The notes beneath the pieces are model-generated. The model was not told the origin of the DNA. It did no database searches and saw nothing but the letters and a program-made list of their open reading frames with translations. Positions 1 to 8,808 of a stretch of 64,000 nt of DNA are shown here, in pieces; position 1 is the first letter of the stretch; each line of letters starts with the position of its first letter. A program made the position numbers and the translations under genes. The stretch comes from CAVTND01 sp963735955. Its GTDB lineage: Bacteria > Pseudomonadota > Gammaproteobacteria > Burkholderiales > Burkholderiaceae_F. Location: positions 120,739 through 184,738 of the forward strand of contig CAVTND010000008.1 of assembly GCA_963735955.1 (NCBI GenBank), written 5' to 3'.

Positions 1-905
1 GTTCCGCTGGCCATGGCTTCCAGCGGTGGCAATCCAAAACCCTCGTAAAGGGAAGGGTAGACCAAGACGGTGGCACTGGCATACAGCGCGGCAAGTTCGT
101 CATCGGTCGTGAATCCCAGCGGGCGCACCTGCCCGGACGCTACCAGCGTCTGAATCAGCGAATCCAGGGAGGACGTGAGCCAACCTTTCATGCCGACCAG
201 GACGAGGGGAATGCGTGCGCGAAACTCCGTCGGCATGCCCGCATAGGTGCGGATCACCAGCTCCAGGTTCTTGCGTGGCTCCAGTGTTCCGACGCAAAGG
301 ATGAACTCCCTGAACGACAGGCCACACTCTCTGAGTGCCGGCGCGCACTCTAGTTCCGTACGTGGCCGGAAGATGGCCCGCGCTGCCAGCGGAATCGCAG
401 TGATTCGATCGGGAGCGACGCCGAATTCACGGATGATCTCGTCCCGGGTAAACGAAGCGTCTGTTATGACGTGATTCGCCCGGCTCAGCGATCGCGGAAA
501 CAGGCGATTCATGATCTCAACCCGTTCGGCGGGGTGAGTCTCCGGATACCGGATCCAGGACAGGTCGTGCGCGGTGATGACGGTTGGACCGTGGAACGCA
601 TGGGACAGGAAATTGGGCTCGTGATAGAGCTGAATGCCGCGCTCACGGGCGCCCTGTGAAAATTTGTGTTGCTCGAGCGCACGGCTGAGCACGTACGGAT
701 GAGGAACCACCCGCTTGATGAATGCCTTGATCTTCGTGATATTCCAGACTGGTTCAGTGCGAACCTCACGGCTCCACGCGAATGAATAGAACAACCATAG
801 ATCGACTTCGCCGGATGCGATCAGCGCTTCGGCCAGGCTCTTTGCATACTGCCCGATACCGGTCAGAGGCGACAGCAGCGCCGTAGTGTTGAGCCCGACA
901 ATCAT
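1..905 (-). CDS. GT4-family glycosyltransferase, C-terminus cut by window edge
   Basis: The reading frame opens with ATG at 905 (MIVGLNTTALLSPLTGIGQY) and runs without a stop off the left edge, so about 301 residues are visible. The N-terminal Rossmann glycine stretch (LTGIGQYAKSLAEAL), a central ECVGTLEPRKN-like segment (FILCVGTLEPRKNLEL) and the terminal SLYEGFGLPPLEAMASG segment with its E-x7-E pair are typical of retaining GT4 enzymes that use NDP-sugars on the cytoplasmic face. Its start lies 7 bases after the stop of the next glycosyltransferase gene on the same strand, so they are probably co-transcribed for glycan assembly. Donor and acceptor cannot be read from the sequence. Confidence 0.88.
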   Translation of the reverse strand, partial: MIVGLNTTALLSPLTGIGQYAKSLAEALIASGEVDLWLFYSFAWSREVRTEPVWNITKIKAFIKRVVPHPYVLSRALEQHKFSQGARERGIQLYHEPNFLSHAFHGPTVITAHDLSWIRYPETHPAERVEIMNRLFPRSLSRANHVITDASFTRDEIIREFGVAPDRITAIPLAARAIFRPRTELECAPALRECGLSFREFILCVGTLEPRKNLELVIRTYAGMPTEFRARIPLVLVGMKGWLTSSLDSLIQTLVASGQVRPLGFTTDDELAALYASATVLVYPSLYEGFGLPPLEAMASG

Positions 906-912
906 GGATTCG

Positions 913-2166
913 CTACTTCCGCTCATTCGCTGCCGCACCGAGTGCCTGGTTGAAGACCTCGCAGTATCCGAGCGCGGTCCGTTCCCAGGTGTGTTCTTGC
1001 AATGCCAGTTCCGACGACCTGGCCTGCGCCGCCGCCAGCTCCGGATGTTCGAGAATCCACTGAATCTGCGCGGCCAGGTCCGCGGGTTTCCTCGGATCGA
1101 ATACCCGCGCCGTCACGCCCTGCACCGTCATGTGCTCCATGAACGGAGGGATGTTCGACATCGCCACCGGGATTCCGCGCGACCATGCATCGAGCCCTGG
1201 ACCATTGCCCGCCTCGTACAGGGAGCAGCTCAGGACCGCCGTCGCACAGGTGATGAGCGCGTCGATTTCCTCATTGCTGACATAGCCGAGGCCGATGACG
1301 TCGGCGGGTGAGGCGCCGCGTTCCACCCCGATGGCTGTCGCGCGGCCGCTCACATGGGATCCAAGCGTGGGCCCGGTCAGCACGAGCGGGATTGCATGGC
1401 CCTGCTCGCGCAGCTCGGCCACTGCGGCGATCGCGGTCGAGATGTTCTTGTGGCTCGCCGGATTGCACGGATACAGGAGGTACTTCGACGGCACACCGAG
1501 TGCGGCCACACGGCGCTCCGCCTGGATACGTTCGACCGAGGTCGCGTGACTCGGCGCCGCAAGACGCACGACAGTAGGCGAGTGGCGATGACGCGGATAG
1601 AAGCGAACGAGTTCTTCCGACATGAACTGCGTTGATACGACCGGCCATGCCCGATCGAGCCAGCGTTGCATCTGTCCGTCGAGCGTCAACTGGTCTTCGG
1701 CATGGTAGGTCACTCCGCCAAAGAAATACTTGAAGTTGAAGTCATGGAAGGTGCCTACCAGCGGAACGTCGACTTCGGGCGGTTCAAGCAGATACGGCCA
1801 CGGGAAGTAGATCAGGTCGAAACCGGGCGCAGTGACTTCCACTTCTCGGGTGACGTTGCCCGAGACCGCCAGGGGCAATCGGGCGGCCATGCGAGGAAGG
1901 CCTCTTCGAAACCTTCTTAGCACGGCGCTTCCTCCCGGAAAGCCGAGCGGATCGCGACTCTGGTAGCGAAGCGCCTGCAGGGCCTCTGTTTTGATACCAG
2001 CGCCGCGCAACTCACCCGCCAGGCCTTCGCGCTCGATCGACGCCGCGTTGCCCAGATACTCGATCTCGACGTCGGAACGAACGCGTCGGAGGGCGGGAAG
2101 CAGCGCGCGCACGACGCGACTGCCGCCGCCAGGATTGCCGACGTGATCGACGACCAGGATCCTCAT
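913..2166 (-). CDS. GT4-family glycosyltransferase
   Basis: 417 residues starting MRILVVDHVGNPGGGSRVV. The ATG at 2166 overlaps the stop of the upstream methyltransferase gene as ATGA, which favours it over an in-frame start at 2280 and suggests translational coupling. The GT-B fold is indicated by the N-terminal glycine-rich loop, the donor-side segment YLLYPCNPASHKN (about residues 225-237) and SLYEAGNGPGLDAWSRGIPV near residue 320. The second glutamate of the usual E-x7-E motif appears as aspartate here. It probably adds one sugar to a core or O-antigen unit in the cytoplasm; specificity is unknown. Confidence 0.85.
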   Translation of the reverse strand: MRILVVDHVGNPGGGSRVVRALLPALRRVRSDVEIEYLGNAASIEREGLAGELRGAGIKTEALQALRYQSRDPLGFPGGSAVLRRFRRGLPRMAARLPLAVSGNVTREVEVTAPGFDLIYFPWPYLLEPPEVDVPLVGTFHDFNFKYFFGGVTYHAEDQLTLDGQMQRWLDRAWPVVSTQFMSEELVRFYPRHRHSPTVVRLAAPSHATSVERIQAERRVAALGVPSKYLLYPCNPASHKNISTAIAAVAELREQGHAIPLVLTGPTLGSHVSGRATAIGVERGASPADVIGLGYVSNEEIDALITCATAVLSCSLYEAGNGPGLDAWSRGIPVAMSNIPPFMEHMTVQGVTARVFDPRKPADLAAQIQWILEHPELAAAQARSSELALQEHTWERTALGYCEVFNQALGAAANERK

Positions 2167-3110
2167 CGTTTCTCGAACCTCATCGCTGCCACGCCGATTC
2201 CGGGAAGATCGCCGATGCGGCCGAATTCCCTGAATGATCGCGCAGTGAACCAGGCATCGCGCCAATGTGGCGGCAGCCATCGAGACGTTTTTTCAGCGCG
2301 GTTCCTGACGAAGTTCCCAGCCCGTGTTTCGCCGAAGTAGCGTGCTTCGGCCGGTTTGCCCGCAACCGCGCAGAGGCGCTCAAGGCCGACCTCATCGTAA
2401 AAGCGCTGTCCGAACACGAACCCTTGCTCGTCCTGCTCCAGGAGGCCGTATTCGTTGTAGTCGATGAACTCCTCATATTCCTGCCGTGCACAGGGGACCG
2501 TGACAACGAGGCAGCCACCCCGGGCGGTACGCGTCCAGAGTTGAGCAAATGCCGCCTCATCTTCGCCGGACGGAATGTGTTCCAGGACCGAGAGCGAGGT
2601 CACGATGTCGTACTGGCCGTCGGCGGCGTCGAGACCTGCCGCATTCGCGTTCCGGAACGAGATCTTCTCCTCGATGCCAAGCGACCTGGCCAGTTCGACA
2701 CTTCGGCGGAGGTCGGCCGCGTCCGGATTCACCATGCTGAGCCCGTCCGCAATTCCTTCAGTCACGAGTAGAAACGGCAGTAACCGTGGAGATGAAAGGT
2801 CGAGCGCTCGTCGTGCACGCCGGTCGCGAAGCCATCGCCAGCAGAACGCGAACTCGAAGTGTCGAACCGTATCGAATGGGTCGAAGAGAAAAGGGTAGGC
2901 CTCGCTCAGCGAGATCCTGCCAGATGCGAGGCGACGACATCCGGCGGCCGCGATCTGCCACCGCACTCCGAGGCCATGGCCACCGAACATCGACGCGGCC
3001 AGGAACCAGGGCCAATACAGCACCGCATTTTTCCGACGATGCTGACGGACCTGCCCCGGTAGTGGGAGGGGTCCAGCGGGACGTGGAATATGTACCTGTA
3101 CCTTGAGCAC
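2163..3110 (-). CDS. class I SAM-dependent methyltransferase
   Basis: About 315 residues from a GTG at 3110, chosen because it lies one base beyond the upstream flippase stop. A longer reading to 3221 would overlap that gene by about 110 bases. The Rossmann region reads LPFLLVTEGIADGLSMVNPD, followed by YDIVTSLSVLEHIPSGED (motif with the acidic and LEH residues) and a GGCLVVTVPC strand, which is the usual class I pattern. It sits between a Wzx-type flippase and glycosyltransferases, so methylation of a sugar or lipid-linked glycan is likely (inference). The gene ends in ATGA overlap with the next gene. Confidence 0.78.
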   Translation of the reverse strand: MLKVQVHIPRPAGPLPLPGQVRQHRRKNAVLYWPWFLAASMFGGHGLGVRWQIAAAGCRRLASGRISLSEAYPFLFDPFDTVRHFEFAFCWRWLRDRRARRALDLSSPRLLPFLLVTEGIADGLSMVNPDAADLRRSVELARSLGIEEKISFRNANAAGLDAADGQYDIVTSLSVLEHIPSGEDEAAFAQLWTRTARGGCLVVTVPCARQEYEEFIDYNEYGLLEQDEQGFVFGQRFYDEVGLERLCAVAGKPAEARYFGETRAGNFVRNRAEKTSRWLPPHWRDAWFTARSFREFGRIGDLPGIGVAAMRFEKR

Positions 3111-3111
3111 T

Positions 3112-4452
3112 TCAGGCTTCGAGCAGCTTGCTGCGCAATCGACAGCTGCTGTAGGCGAGTGGAACGACAGTCGACGCGGCCATCGCCCCGAACACCGCGA
3201 TGACTCCCCATTGCGGCGCAAACACCAGGACGCCCGGGAGCACGATCAAGGCAGTGAGCATGACCATGGCAACCTGACGTCCGGTGTCGTCGAGGCCGAT
3301 CAGCACATCGCTGATGGCGGAACTTGCCGTGGCCGTCAGCATGCATGCGGCGACGACAGCCCAGCCTGCGACACCCAGCGGTGGGTCCAGCGGCTGCCGG
3401 GTCCAGGTGCGAACCAGCCAGTCTCCGATGACCAGCAAGGGCAGCGCCAGTATCGCGGAAATGCTGATGCGTACGAGGACCGTGTGCATGGTCGCCTGGC
3501 GCGCCCACGCACGGTCCCTGCTTTCGTAGGCTTCTCGCACGGCCGGCGCGAGCGCGATCGAAATGCCGGAACCGATGGAAAACAGGAAGACATAGAGCTT
3601 CATCACAACGCTGTAATCGGTCACCGTCGCAAGGCCGGCCGAGCGCGCAAGTATCACCACAACGGCCTGGTTGACAGCGAGCGCACCGACCTGGAACGCG
3701 AGCACCGGACCGCTAGAACGCGCCAGCTTCGCCAGCGCGGTCCAGCGGAAGTTGGTGATCGCCAGAATGCGTTGCCCGGCGAGTTGGCGTCCAAGATCGC
3801 GCCACAGCAGGATGGCGACGGGCAGCGGTCCAACCGAGCCGAGAAAGATCACCCATCCAAGCGACAGTTCGGCCCTGATTGCAGCCAACAATCCAATCAG
3901 GCTCAGAGCGACCGCGATCAGCTGCAACCAATTGACGCGATGGGTCTGCTGAAGTGCCACCAGCGCGGACGCTGCGATCGACAATGGCAGACCCAGGATG
4001 AACAGCGCGGCGGTCGCGATGAACGCCTCAGGCGCCTTGCCTGCCGCACTTGCGGGCAGCGCGAGAGCGGCTTGCCACGGGACCTGAGTTGCCGCGAAGG
4101 CAGCGCCGATCGCCATCACGAGGGCAACTGCCGTCAGTCCGACGAATCCGGTGAACGCGAGGCTCGGGACGTCCTCATGCAAGCCGCGTCCAACGGCTTC
4201 CGAAATCGCGTTTTGCAGGGCGCGCGTGATGCCAAGGTCGCCGAGCGCGAACCAGGCGACGACCGAGGTCATCACCATCCACAGGCCGTAGTCGTCCTTG
4301 CCGAGATAGCTCAGGGCAAGCGGGACCGAAACCAGCCCGAGGGCGCCCGAAAGAATGCGAACAACGATGGAACTGAAGCCGGCATGAATCAGCCGGCGAT
4401 TGCGCAGCTGGCGTCTGCTGGTTCCGTCGAGCGAAGAGCCTCGATCGCTCAC
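3112..4452 (-). CDS. Wzx-like polysaccharide flippase (MOP superfamily)
   Basis: About 446 residues, strongly hydrophobic, with roughly 12 predicted membrane segments (for example VVRILSGALGLVSVPLALSYLG, AVALVMAIGAAFAAT and WVIFLGSVGPLPVAILLW). The N-terminal segment with the downstream SYLGKDDYGLWMVMTS resembles lipid-linked oligosaccharide flippases of the RfbX/Wzx group. The start is uncertain: GTG at 4452 lies one base after the upstream stop, and ATG at 4473 would overlap that gene by 20 bases. It should move an undecaprenyl-linked unit across the inner membrane. This is notable because the window also encodes a Wzm/Wzt ABC exporter. Confidence 0.85.
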   Translation of the reverse strand: MSDRGSSLDGTSRRQLRNRRLIHAGFSSIVVRILSGALGLVSVPLALSYLGKDDYGLWMVMTSVVAWFALGDLGITRALQNAISEAVGRGLHEDVPSLAFTGFVGLTAVALVMAIGAAFAATQVPWQAALALPASAAGKAPEAFIATAALFILGLPLSIAASALVALQQTHRVNWLQLIAVALSLIGLLAAIRAELSLGWVIFLGSVGPLPVAILLWRDLGRQLAGQRILAITNFRWTALAKLARSSGPVLAFQVGALAVNQAVVVILARSAGLATVTDYSVVMKLYVFLFSIGSGISIALAPAVREAYESRDRAWARQATMHTVLVRISISAILALPLLVIGDWLVRTWTRQPLDPPLGVAGWAVVAACMLTATASSAISDVLIGLDDTGRQVAMVMLTALIVLPGVLVFAPQWGVIAVFGAMAASTVVPLAYSSCRLRSKLLEA

Positions 4453-4453
4453 G

Positions 4454-4951
4454 CTAGGAGCGCTTGCCGGCACGTACCCGCGCCAGAAAGTCGGAAGTGG
4501 ATCGTCCGGAGACGAAAGGAAGCGTCAATGCCTGCCCGCCCAGGCTTCGGACCAGGGCGGCTTCGGGAATCCGGTTCATGTCGTAATCGCCTCCCTTTAC
4601 ATAAATGTCCGGGCGGACGATCTCGATCACACGCAAGGGCATCAGTTCGGAGAACAGCGCGACCAGAGTCACGCTCTCGAGCGCTGCCAGCATCGCCGCG
4701 CGATCTGATTCCCCGTTGATCGGGCGATCCTCACCCTTGCCCAGCATCCGTACCGACGCATCGCTGTTGAGCGCGACAAGGAGCGAAGCGCCGAGCGAGC
4801 GAGCCTGCATCAGATAGGTGACGTGCCCACGGTGCAGGATGTCGAACACACCGTTGGTCATCACCAGCGGCCGGGCCAGTGCAGAGGCGCGCCTGGCGAG
4901 TTCTGCGTGCGGGACGATCTTGTGCTCGAAGCACGGGTCGGGAAGTGTCAC
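4454..4951 (-). CDS. rfaE2: D-glycero-beta-D-manno-heptose 1-phosphate adenylyltransferase
   Basis: 165 residues from GTG at 4951. The nucleotidyltransferase motif GVFDILHRGHVTYL (HxGH type) is at about residues 34-47 and SGRSTSDFL is near the C-terminus, the pattern of the HldE C-terminal domain. It adenylylates heptose-1-phosphate, the step before epimerisation to ADP-L-glycero-D-manno-heptose for LPS inner core. It stands alone here rather than fused to the kinase (rfaE1 at 6536-7480), as in several betaproteobacteria. It lies 2 bases downstream of gmhB in a heptose operon. Confidence 0.93.
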   Translation of the reverse strand: MTLPDPCFEHKIVPHAELARRASALARPLVMTNGVFDILHRGHVTYLMQARSLGASLLVALNSDASVRMLGKGEDRPINGESDRAAMLAALESVTLVALFSELMPLRVIEIVRPDIYVKGGDYDMNRIPEAALVRSLGGQALTLPFVSGRSTSDFLARVRAGKRS

Positions 4952-4953
4952 TT

Positions 4954-5544
4954 CTATGCCTTCGCCCTTGCGACGCTCGATAGCCTGGGAGCTTCGCTGC
5001 GCACGGCAGTCAGCAGATCGCGATACCGCGCCGTTGCGAGATCCGGCGCTGCCGTAGCCGGTGGCAAAGACCTTCCGTCTGTACCAAGCAGGAAGCGCTG
5101 GGCGATACTGGCCGCCCGCGCTGACTCGAGATCGGTGATCTTGTCACCGAACAGGACAGAGGCGCCCAGATCGAGCCCAAGGTCGCGTGCGGCGGCAAGC
5201 AGCATCCCAGGGGCCGGCTTGCGGCAATCACATACGACTCGATACTTGTCGTGTGCCGCCATCGGATGATGCGGGCAGAAGTAGGTCGCTGTCAGCGCTG
5301 CGCGCTCCGCCACAAAGCGCGCCTCGACCCAACGAGTCAGCTGCATGAAATCGGCCTCTGTGTACAGACCCCGACCGATCCCCGATTGATTGGTAACGAC
5401 TACCAGTGCAAAGTCCATCGCCTTGAGTTCACGTGCCGCCTCGAACACGCCCGGAAGAAACTCGAATTCGTCCTGCCGCCAAACGTAATCCCGATCGACA
5501 TTGATCACACCGTCGCGATCGAGAAACGCTGCTCGCCGTCTCAT
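4954..5544 (-). CDS. gmhB: D-glycero-beta-D-manno-heptose 1,7-bisphosphate 7-phosphatase
   Basis: 196 residues from ATG at 5544, which overlaps the hldD stop as ATGA; that decides the start over an upstream in-frame ATG at 5571. HAD-superfamily DxD motif FLDRDGVINVD lies near residue 10, the TNQSGIGRG segment follows, and a zinc-binding set (CPHHP, then CDCRKPAPG) is typical of GmhB. It removes the C7 phosphate to give heptose-1-phosphate, the substrate of the adjacent adenylyltransferase. Confidence 0.93.
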   Translation of the reverse strand: MRRRAAFLDRDGVINVDRDYVWRQDEFEFLPGVFEAARELKAMDFALVVVTNQSGIGRGLYTEADFMQLTRWVEARFVAERAALTATYFCPHHPMAAHDKYRVVCDCRKPAPGMLLAAARDLGLDLGASVLFGDKITDLESARAASIAQRFLLGTDGRSLPPATAAPDLATARYRDLLTAVRSEAPRLSSVARAKA

Positions 5545-6539
5545 TCGCCGATGCGATTGGCCAGCAGCCATTCGACGTAGCGTTTCGCACCCTGTTCAAC
5601 CGTCTGGAAATCCAGCTTGCAGCCGGCCGCGCGCAGTCGGGACAAATCAGCCTGTGTGAATGCCTGGTACTTGCCTTTGAGAGCCTCCGGGAAAGACACG
5701 TATTCGATCAACCCTTCTCCGACCGCTCCCTCGATCTGCATGGAAGAGTCGCCGCCGGAGTTGCGCAGGTTATTGATGACGGCCAGCGCCAGGTCATTGA
5801 ACGATTGCGCACGACCAGTGCCGAGGTTATAGATGCCGGACACCGGGCTGGCACGGAAATGCAGGTTGGCTGCAACGACATCGTCAACGTAGATGAAGTC
5901 GCGGCGCTGCTCACCATCTGCGTAGCCATGGCTCGCCTCGAACAGCTTGACTCGGCCGTCCGCGCGGAACTGGTTGTAGTGATGGAAAGCGACCGAGGCC
6001 ATGCGCCCCTTGTGCGACTCGCGAGGTCCGTAAACATTGAAGTAGCGCAATCCGATCACGGGTGCCGTCAGTGCATGCAATTGGCGGCGTACTACCTGGT
6101 CGAACAGAAATTTGGAATAGCCATAGATGTTCAGCGGCTTTTCATGATGACGGTCCTCGGCAAACACCGGGCCGAGGCCGTAAACCGAGCCCGACGACGC
6201 ATAAATCAACGGCGTTTTCGCTTCCTGACACCATTGCAACAGGTGGAGCGAGTAGCGGAAATTGTTGTCCATCATGTAGCGGCCGTCGGTCTCCATCGTG
6301 TCCGAGCAGGCGCCCTGATGGAACACCACGTCGGCTCTCGGCAATGCACGGCGCTGGACAAGGTCAAGAAATTCGCGCTTGTCGAGGTACTCGGCGATTT
6401 CGCAGTCCGCCAGATTCCGGAACTTCTCCGATCGCGTCAGGTTGTCAACCGCCAGGATATCGGTCTCGCCGCGGTCGTTGAGTGCCTTCACGTTGTTGGC
6501 ACCAATGAATCCGGCCGCACCGGTGACGATGATTTTCAT
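5541..6539 (-). CDS. hldD: ADP-L-glycero-D-manno-heptose 6-epimerase
   Basis: 332 residues, full length for the family. It is an extended SDR with the NAD(P)-binding motif VTGAAGFIGAN at residues 5-15 and the catalytic pair Y139-x3-K143 in NIYGYSKFL. The VFHQGACSDT segment is characteristic of HldD/RfaD. It inverts C6 of ADP-D,D-heptose to make the LPS heptose donor used by heptosyltransferases such as WaaC (33827-34789). It shares four bases with rfaE1 upstream and four with gmhB downstream, so the three are translationally coupled. Confidence 0.95.
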   Translation of the reverse strand: MKIIVTGAAGFIGANNVKALNDRGETDILAVDNLTRSEKFRNLADCEIAEYLDKREFLDLVQRRALPRADVVFHQGACSDTMETDGRYMMDNNFRYSLHLLQWCQEAKTPLIYASSGSVYGLGPVFAEDRHHEKPLNIYGYSKFLFDQVVRRQLHALTAPVIGLRYFNVYGPRESHKGRMASVAFHHYNQFRADGRVKLFEASHGYADGEQRRDFIYVDDVVAANLHFRASPVSGIYNLGTGRAQSFNDLALAVINNLRNSGGDSSMQIEGAVGEGLIEYVSFPEALKGKYQAFTQADLSRLRAAGCKLDFQTVEQGAKRYVEWLLANRIGE

Positions 6540-7480
6540 GTGCCCTCGAACAGCTCGTCGTACGAAACCGTTGAGGTGCCGAGCTTGCCGACGACGATGC
6601 CGCCGGCCCGGTTGGCGGTAGCGACGGCATCGCGCATCGGCTGACCTGCCGCCAGCATGACCGCGAGCACCGCTATCACCGTGTCGCCGGCCCCACTGAC
6701 GTCAAACACCTCGCGCGTATGTGCCGGAACGGTCCAGACGTCGCCTTCGGTGAAGAGCGTCATGCCTTCCTCGCTGCGCGTCAGCAGCAGCGCCTCGAGC
6801 CTGAGTGCGCGACGGAGTTCCTGGGAGCGTGTAGCGAGGTCTGCTTCGTCCCGCCAGCGACCGACAACTTCGCGCAATTCTGCGCGGTTGGGCGTCACGA
6901 CCGTCGCACCGGCATAGCGCGAGTAGTCATCGCCCTTCGGGTCAACGAGAATCGGCTTGCCGGCGCGCTGCGCCTTCTCGATCATCTGGGCGATGTGGGT
7001 CAGACCGCCTTTGCCATAGTCGGACAGCACGACGAGATCGTAGTTCGGCAGCAGGGACTCGTAATGCCCCAGGTGCTCGAGCAACACCTCGCCACGCGGC
7101 TGGCTATCGAAGTCGACGCGCAGCATCTGCTGGCGACGGCCGATCACTCTCACTTTGACCGTCGTCGAAAGAGCGGGATCAGTGTGGATATGCGGTTGAA
7201 CAGTGGCGCCATGGAGGAGGCGTTCGATCGCCTGTCCGGCCTCGTCGCCGCCGACGACTGTCAGCAGTCCGGCACTCGCGCCGAGTGCCGTCATGTTGCG
7301 GGCCACATTGGCGGCGCCGCCGAGCCGCTCGTCGGTCCGTTCGATGCGGACGACCGGAACCGGCGCCTCGGGCGAAATGCGCTCGACGTCGCCGAACCAG
7401 TAACGGTCGAGCATGACATCGCCCACCACTAGAATCCGCACCTGTTCGAGTGTCTCACGCGAGGCGGTGCGTAGGGCCAT
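6536..7480 (-). CDS. rfaE1: D-glycero-beta-D-manno-heptose-7-phosphate kinase
   Basis: 314 residues from ATG at 7480 (MALRTASRETLEQVRILVVG). A longer in-frame start at 7534 would read through the hairpin at 7491-7510, so I prefer 7480. The PfkB/ribokinase fold shows as GDVMLDRYWFG, the GGAANVARN substrate loop and the C-terminal anion hole and base VSGAGDTV. It phosphorylates heptose-7-phosphate at C1. It leads the heptose operon rfaE1-hldD-gmhB-rfaE2. gmhA is not in the window and must lie elsewhere. Confidence 0.93.
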   Translation of the reverse strand: MALRTASRETLEQVRILVVGDVMLDRYWFGDVERISPEAPVPVVRIERTDERLGGAANVARNMTALGASAGLLTVVGGDEAGQAIERLLHGATVQPHIHTDPALSTTVKVRVIGRRQQMLRVDFDSQPRGEVLLEHLGHYESLLPNYDLVVLSDYGKGGLTHIAQMIEKAQRAGKPILVDPKGDDYSRYAGATVVTPNRAELREVVGRWRDEADLATRSQELRRALRLEALLLTRSEEGMTLFTEGDVWTVPAHTREVFDVSGAGDTVIAVLAVMLAAGQPMRDAVATANRAGGIVVGKLGTSTVSYDELFEGT

Positions 7481-7490
7481 TGCTCTTGTT

Positions 7491-7510
7491 TTCGCGCTGT
7501 CTAGCGCGAA
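7491..7510. promoter_or_regulatory. perfect hairpin in the rfaE1/rmlB divergent gap
   Basis: An inverted repeat with 8-base arms (TTCGCGCT at 7491-7498, AGCGCGAA at 7503-7510) and a 4-base loop lies 10 bases upstream of the rfaE1 ATG and about 85 bases upstream of rmlB. It could be an operator for a dimeric regulator in the shared promoter region, or an RNA hairpin in the rfaE1 leader that affects ribosome access. No T-run follows it, so it is not an obvious terminator. Confidence 0.4.
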
Positions 7511-7596
7511 CCGTTGATCTTCGTGTCGAAGCAAGCACGCGAGCCCAGCGTAAACTTGCGCACACTCACTGCAACCGCTGATTCGGATACTGATTG

Positions 7597-8661
7597 ATGA
7601 TCATCGTCACCGGCGGCGCCGGCTTCATCGGCTCGAATTTTGTTCATATCTGGTTTGAGCATGAGGCCGAGCCCCTGGTGGTTGCGGACAAGTTTACCTA
7701 TGCGGCTAATCCCGAAAATCTCGCCCGGTTCGAGCACGATTCCAGGCTGAGCATTGAACGGGTTGACGTTTGCGACGACGCAGCTGTCGACAGGCTATTT
7801 TCACGGTACAGGCCCCGTGCCATCGTTCACTTTGCTGCCGAAAGTCACGTCGATCGTTCGATTCGTGGTCCAGCTGAGTTCGTCCAGACCAACATATTCG
7901 GGACCTTCACCCTGCTCGAGGGCGCCCGAGCCTACTGGTCGGAGTTGCGCGGTGAGGCACGGAATCGCTTTCGTTTCATCCATGTTTCCACCGACGAAGT
8001 CTACGGCTCGCTCGGACCACATGCCCCGCCTTCAACTGAACAAAGCGCCTATGAGCCGAATTCGCCGTATGCGGCCAGTAAGGCTGCGTCTGACCATCTG
8101 GTGCGGGCGTATCACCGGACCTATGGTTTGCCTTGCATCACGACAAACTGCAGCAACAATTTCGGCCCCTATCAGTTTCCGGAGAAACTCATTCCGCTGG
8201 TGATCCTCAATGCCACGGCAGGTCTGCGGCTCCCGATCTACGGCGATGGAATGCAGGTACGCGATTGGGTATATGTCGCCGATCATTGCGAAGCAATCCG
8301 CGCGATCCTGGCGCGCGGGCGGCTCGGCGAGACCTACAATGTTGGCAGCCGGTGTGAACAGACAAATTTGCACGTCGTTCGGGCCATTTGCCGACTGCTT
8401 GACGAGTGTCGACCCAGGCCGGGTCATCCCCACGAAGAACTGATTGAGTTCGTGACGGACCGTCCCGGCCACGATCGAAGATACGCTATTGATCCCGGAA
8501 AGATCGAGTCCGAGCTGACGTGGCGGCCAGCACATGGATTCGACCTCGCCCTCCGCAAGACTGTGGAATGGTATCTGGCGAATGAGGGCTGGTGCGACCG
8601 CGTTCGCAATGGGCAGTACCAAAAGTGGTTGCAATTGCACTATGGAGCGCGATACGCGTAG
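7597..8661 (+). CDS. rmlB: dTDP-glucose 4,6-dehydratase
   Basis: 354 residues from ATG at 7597; a TTG three bases upstream is less likely. NAD-binding motif VTGGAGFIGSN is at residues 4-14, the catalytic T132-D133-E134 is in STDEVYG, and Y158-x3-K162 is in NSPYAASK, all diagnostic of RmlB. It converts dTDP-glucose to dTDP-4-keto-6-deoxyglucose. It opens the plus-strand module that includes rmlA. rmlC and rmlD are not in the window, so the product may go to a dTDP-6-deoxyhexose other than L-rhamnose. Confidence 0.93.
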   Translation: MIIVTGGAGFIGSNFVHIWFEHEAEPLVVADKFTYAANPENLARFEHDSRLSIERVDVCDDAAVDRLFSRYRPRAIVHFAAESHVDRSIRGPAEFVQTNIFGTFTLLEGARAYWSELRGEARNRFRFIHVSTDEVYGSLGPHAPPSTEQSAYEPNSPYAASKAASDHLVRAYHRTYGLPCITTNCSNNFGPYQFPEKLIPLVILNATAGLRLPIYGDGMQVRDWVYVADHCEAIRAILARGRLGETYNVGSRCEQTNLHVVRAICRLLDECRPRPGHPHEELIEFVTDRPGHDRRYAIDPGKIESELTWRPAHGFDLALRKTVEWYLANEGWCDRVRNGQYQKWLQLHYGARYA

Positions 8662-8808
8662 GGATGTGGCGGCTGATTGCCTGGACACGCTGAGACAGTT
8701 CCGGGGCGCCGCCCGTGCCGGAGTCACTCACGATGGTCACATTCGGGCCGACCTGTGATGCAAGTCGTGGCCGAGCGTGATCGGTCATTCAGATAGCCGG
8801 GGATCTAG

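Noticed and set aside
3103..4719. 538-codon plus-strand frame opposite the flippase
   Set aside because: Arg/Gln/His-rich text with no domain; antisense shadow of a real, well-matched membrane protein in GC-rich DNA.
8534..8758. small frame between rmlB and the SDR gene
   Set aside because: No ribosome-binding site or recognisable protein text; mostly overlaps rmlB.
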